DNA from: Nocardioides alpinus
Lineage (GTDB): Bacteria > Actinomycetota > Actinomycetes > Propionibacteriales > Nocardioidaceae
DNA: 64,000 bases
NCBI RefSeq assembly: GCF_900112035.1
Contig: NZ_FOKC01000005.1
Coordinates: forward strand, 62,001-126,000
Reading direction: 5' to 3'
Below are positions 61,253 to 64,000 of the stretch, one piece after another. Position 1 is the stretch's first letter, and the number at the start of each line of letters is the position of its first letter. The notes beneath the pieces are model-generated. The model was not told the origin of the DNA. It was given only the letters and a program-made list of their open reading frames with translations, and made no database searches. The position numbers and the translations under genes are program-made.

Positions 61253-62413
61253 TCAGCCCTGGTCGGCCAGCCGGCAGGCGATCATCCGCAGCCCGTCGAG
61301 GTCGTGGATGTCCCCCGGCATGGCCGGCATCAGCGCCGTGGGCACCTGCGGGTGCGAGGCGGCAAAGCGCTCGCGCAGGTGCTGCTCGCGCTCGATGATG
61401 CGCACCCGGTCGGCGTGCAGCTGCAGCAGTCCGGCGGCCAGGGACGAGGAGTCGCCTGCCCGGAGCCGCTCCGCTGCCGTGATCGCCTCCTCGGCCGACA
61501 GCTCGGTGCGCGCCGACGGGCTCACCCGGTTGATGACCAGGCCGGCCAGCGGCATGTGGTCGTCGGTGAGCCGGTCGACGAAGTACGCCGCCTCCCGCAG
61601 GGCGTCCGGCTCGGGAGACGCCACCACCACGAACGCCGTGGCATCGGCCTGCAGCAGCGCGAAGGTCTGCTCGGCACGCTGCCGGAAGCTGCCGAAGAGG
61701 GTGTCGAGGGCAGTGACGAACGTCTGGACGTCGCGCAGCATCTGACCGCCGAGGATCTTGCCGAGCGCACTGGTCACCACGGAGAGCCCGGCCGTCATCA
61801 GCCGCGCCGGTCCACGGGCCGGCGCGACGAGCAACCGGATCAGTCGCCCGTCGAGGAAGCTGGACAGCCGCTCCGGAGCATCAAGGAAGTCGAGCGCCGA
61901 CCGCGACGGGGGCGTGTCGACGACGATCAGGTCGTAGCTGCCGTCCTCGAGCGCCTGCCGGTGGAGCTGGCCGAGCTTCTCCATCGCCATGTACTCCTGG
62001 GTCCCGGCGAACGAGCTCGAGAGCGCGACGTAGAACGGGTTCTCCAGGATCAGCCTGGCCTTCTCCGGGCTGGCCTGTCCTTCGACCACCTCGTCGAAGG
62101 TGCGCTTCATGTCGAGCATCATCGCGTCGAGCGAGCCGCCGGCCGACGCGTCGACGGAGGGGACCGGCCGCGGGGTGTTGTCGAGCTGCTCGATCCCCAT
62201 CGACTGCGCCAGCCGGCGGGCCGGGTCGATGGTCAGCACGACGACCTGCCGCCCGCGCTCGGCCGCACGCAGGGCGAGGGCCGCCGAGGTCGTGGTCTTG
62301 CCGACGCCACCCGAGCCGCAGCACACGATGATCTCGGTGGAGTGGTCGTCGAGCAGCGCGTCGATGTCGAGCAGCGGCACCGGTCGTTCGGTGGTCATCG
62401 GGGTGGGGCTCAT
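61253..62413 (-). CDS. ArsA/Get3-like ATPase (Rv3680-type)
   Basis: 386 residues, the length I recall for M. tuberculosis Rv3680. The P-loop is GSGGVGKT (33-40): the signature Lys of deviant Walker A motifs is Ser here. Further motifs are DTPPSRSALDFLD, LVINRVSPSA and a C-terminal region. Rv3679/Rv3680 (named BagA/BagB in recent work) form a heterodimeric Get3-like complex linked to stress. The start ATG overlaps the stop of the next gene upstream by 4 bp. Confidence 0.9.
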   Translation of the reverse strand: MSPTPMTTERPVPLLDIDALLDDHSTEIIVCCGSGGVGKTTTSAALALRAAERGRQVVVLTIDPARRLAQSMGIEQLDNTPRPVPSVDASAGGSLDAMMLDMKRTFDEVVEGQASPEKARLILENPFYVALSSSFAGTQEYMAMEKLGQLHRQALEDGSYDLIVVDTPPSRSALDFLDAPERLSSFLDGRLIRLLVAPARGPARLMTAGLSVVTSALGKILGGQMLRDVQTFVTALDTLFGSFRQRAEQTFALLQADATAFVVVASPEPDALREAAYFVDRLTDDHMPLAGLVINRVSPSARTELSAEEAITAAERLRAGDSSSLAAGLLQLHADRVRIIEREQHLRERFAASHPQVPTALMPAMPGDIHDLDGLRMIACRLADQG

Positions 62414-63423
62414 GCCATTCCCTGTTCGCGGAGGAGGAGCGCCAGGTCGATCAGGGCCCCGCGGTCGATGCCCGCGGCGAGGCGCGGCAGCTCGTAGACC
62501 GGCACGTCCTCCGCGTTGACGAGCACGCGCTGGTCGTCCTCGAGCTGACGGCGTACGGCGTGGTCGCGGGCCTCGTCGATGAGCGAGGCGACCAGCGCTG
62601 CGTCGACGTCCACCTTGGCGCGCTTGAGGTCGGAGGCGATCCCTGTCGGGTCGACCTCGTCGTCGCGGACCAGCGCCAGCGCGTGCGTGCTGAGAGCGCG
62701 GGGCCGGACGAGGTTGACCACCACGCCCCCCACGGGGAGGCCCGCGTCGCGGAGCTCCGCGATGCCGTCCGAGGTCTCCTGGACCGGCATCTCCTCGAGG
62801 ATGGTGACGAGGTGGACGGCGGTGCGCGGCGAGCGCAACAGCTCCATCACCTTGTCGGCCTGCGACTTGATCGGACCGACCTTGGCGAGCCCGGCGAGCT
62901 CGGAGTTGACCCCCAGGAACTGGCCGATCCGCCCGGTCGGCGGCGCGTCGAGCACCACGGCGTCGTACGTGATGGCCGCGCCCTTGCGTCCCTTGTCCGA
63001 CCTGCGCGGGCGCTGGACGGCCTCGTAGACCTTGCCGGTGAGCAGCACGTCACGCACGCCCGGCGCGATGGTGGTCGCGAAGTCGATGACCCCGAACCGG
63101 TCGAGCGCCTTCCCGGCGCGGCCGAGCTTGTAGTACATCGCGAGGTACTCCAGCAGCGCGGACTCCGGGTCGATGTGGAGCGCGTGCACCTGGCCCGCGC
63201 GACCGTCGCGGTCGGGGGCGCCCTTGGCGATGCGACGCTCCTCGTAGGGGAGCGGGTCGACGTCGAACATCCGGGCGATGCCCTGTCGGCCCTCGACCTC
63301 GCACAGGAGCACGTTCTTGCCGGACGTGGCGAGGGCGAGCGCGAGCGCGGCGGCGACGGTGGACTTCCCCGTGCCGCCCTTGCCGGTCACCACGTGCAGG
63401 CGCACCTTGGGCCAGTCGCTCAC
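62410..63423 (-). CDS. ArsA/Get3-like ATPase (Rv3679-type)
   Basis: 337 residues. Its P-loop is GKGGTGKS (14-21) with the canonical signature Lys (K15), unlike its partner. Other motifs: VVLDAPPTGRIGQFLGVN and VNLVRPRALST. It is upstream of the Rv3680-type gene with a 4-bp ATGA overlap, so the two are coupled in translation and probably work as a heterodimer. No arsenite-transporter gene (arsB) is nearby, arguing against a role in arsenic export. Confidence 0.9.
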   Translation of the reverse strand: MSDWPKVRLHVVTGKGGTGKSTVAAALALALATSGKNVLLCEVEGRQGIARMFDVDPLPYEERRIAKGAPDRDGRAGQVHALHIDPESALLEYLAMYYKLGRAGKALDRFGVIDFATTIAPGVRDVLLTGKVYEAVQRPRRSDKGRKGAAITYDAVVLDAPPTGRIGQFLGVNSELAGLAKVGPIKSQADKVMELLRSPRTAVHLVTILEEMPVQETSDGIAELRDAGLPVGGVVVNLVRPRALSTHALALVRDDEVDPTGIASDLKRAKVDVDAALVASLIDEARDHAVRRQLEDDQRVLVNAEDVPVYELPRLAAGIDRGALIDLALLLREQGMA

Positions 63424-63523
63424 GTCGCCAGCCTAGGGGGTGGCTCCGCACACACCCGGGGGTGCGAACTGTGGTCCCCGCCCACACAGTGGGCGTCGTC
63501 ACACGGCCGCTAGGGTGCGGGAC

Positions 63524-64000
63524 ATGGACAAAGTGGTCACTTCGGCGGCCGATGCGGTCGCCGACATCCCGGACGGCGCCACCCTCGCGGTCGGCGGTTT
63601 CGGCCTGTGCGGCATCCCGTCGGTGCTCATCGACGCGGTGCTGCAGGCGGGCACGACGGACCTGCAGGCGGTCTCCAACAACTGCGGCGTGGACGACTGG
63701 GGCCTGGGCCGGCTGCTGGTCGAGAAGCGGCTGCGGCGGATGATCTCCTCCTACGTCGGGGAGAACAAGGAGTTCGCCCGGCAGTACCTGAGTGGCGAGC
63801 TCGAGGTCGAGCTGACGCCCCAGGGGACGCTGGCGGAGCGGATGCGTGCCGGTGGCTCGGGGATCCCGGGCTTCTACACCGCGACCGGTGTCGGCACGCA
63901 GGTCGCCGAGGGTGGTCTGCCCTGGAAGTACGACGACTCCGGCAATGTGATCGTGTCGTCGCCACCGAAGGAGACCCGCGTCTTCTCGACTGCCGAGGGC
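63524..64000 (+). CDS. scoA: 3-oxoacid CoA-transferase subunit A (3' end outside window)
   Basis: The first 159 residues from ATG 63524, still open at the window edge. Motifs [52 protein letters not shown] and [17 protein letters not shown] identify the A subunit of succinyl-CoA:3-ketoacid or acetoacetate CoA-transferases, used to activate ketone bodies with succinyl-CoA. The B subunit is expected downstream of 64000. Confidence 0.93.
   Translation, partial: MDKVVTSAADAVADIPDGATLAVGGFGLCGIPSVLIDAVLQAGTTDLQAVSNNCGVDDWGLGRLLVEKRLRRMISSYVGENKEFARQYLSGELEVELTPQGTLAERMRAGGSGIPGFYTATGVGTQVAEGGLPWKYDDSGNVIVSSPPKETRVFSTAEG

Overview
The window is about 72% G+C with strong GC3 bias, many GTG starts, a wblA/whiB4-type regulator, a bacterial proteasome activator and an actinobacterial gene order. 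It looks like the chromosome of a Nocardioides-like actinomycete (Nocardioidaceae). That placement rests on gene content and style, not on a marker-gene comparison. Both window edges cut genes: a sulfotransferase-like gene on the left and the CoA-transferase A subunit on the right.

Layout. 1-5.9 kb: GAF-ANTAR antiterminator, acetyltransferase, EcsC protein, leucyl/phenylalanyl-tRNA-protein transferase (aat), a lipoprotein, a ClpX-type zinc-finger/HTH protein, and an Fpg/Nei DNA glycosylase divergent from a small conserved gene. 5.9-13.4 kb: zwf, an AAA ATPase, a repeat array between convergent genes, a flavin oxidoreductase, and a TerC-family transporter behind a yybP-ykoY (Mn2+) riboswitch, then LysE, DUF2087 and UBP-zinc-finger genes. 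13.4-22.3 kb: a Tat-exported unknown protein, a glycerophosphodiesterase, a SEC-C/DUF5926 protein, an adenylate cyclase paired with a cyclic-nucleotide-binding protein, arginine deiminase, a DUF6058-GNAT fusion, a GDT1-type Mn2+/Ca2+ exporter, prephenate dehydratase and a DUF4446 protein. 22.4-30 kb: a complete kdpFABCDE potassium-uptake operon with its sensor kinase and response regulator. 30-38.4 kb: a PAP2-diacylglycerol-kinase fusion, serS, a HAD/DUF1905/HAD cluster, a TIMP-like membrane-anchored protein, the proteasome activator bpa, a quinone oxidoreductase and a DUF6457-mobA pair. 38.4-48.8 kb: carbon-nitrogen hydrolase, several membrane proteins, a biotin carrier protein, aldo/keto reductase, MFS and CDF transporters, DUF305 and NagD-like HAD genes, and a chromate transporter. 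48.8-56.1 kb: a tetR-mmpL efflux unit with a perfect operator, a spermidine-synthase-like membrane protein, an alcohol dehydrogenase and an IS481-family element beside tRNA-Pro(CGG). 56.2-64 kb: DHFR-like and metallophosphoesterase genes, a YqeY protein, and the conserved block ponA2 - wblA/whiB4 - two ArsA/Get3-like ATPases, then the start of scoA.

How it works together. Ion homeostasis recurs: Kdp for K+, TerC under an Mn2+ riboswitch plus a GDT1 exporter for Mn2+, a CDF transporter for divalent metals, and ChrA. A second theme is regulated proteolysis (aat, the ClpX-type zinc-finger protein, bpa). Apart from one IS481 element there is no sign of prophage, plasmid, CRISPR or defence-island genes.

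The most notable non-coding content is two dispersed intergenic repeat families. Family A (8772-9000 and 32946-33018) supplies the stop codon of two unrelated genes and is expanded into a 31-bp tandem array. Family B (13379, 36284 and 42430) forms long palindromes, two of its three sites lying between convergent genes. No clearly new multi-gene system stands out; the best candidates are the repeat families, the cyclase/cNMP-binding pair and the riboswitch with its visible expression platform.
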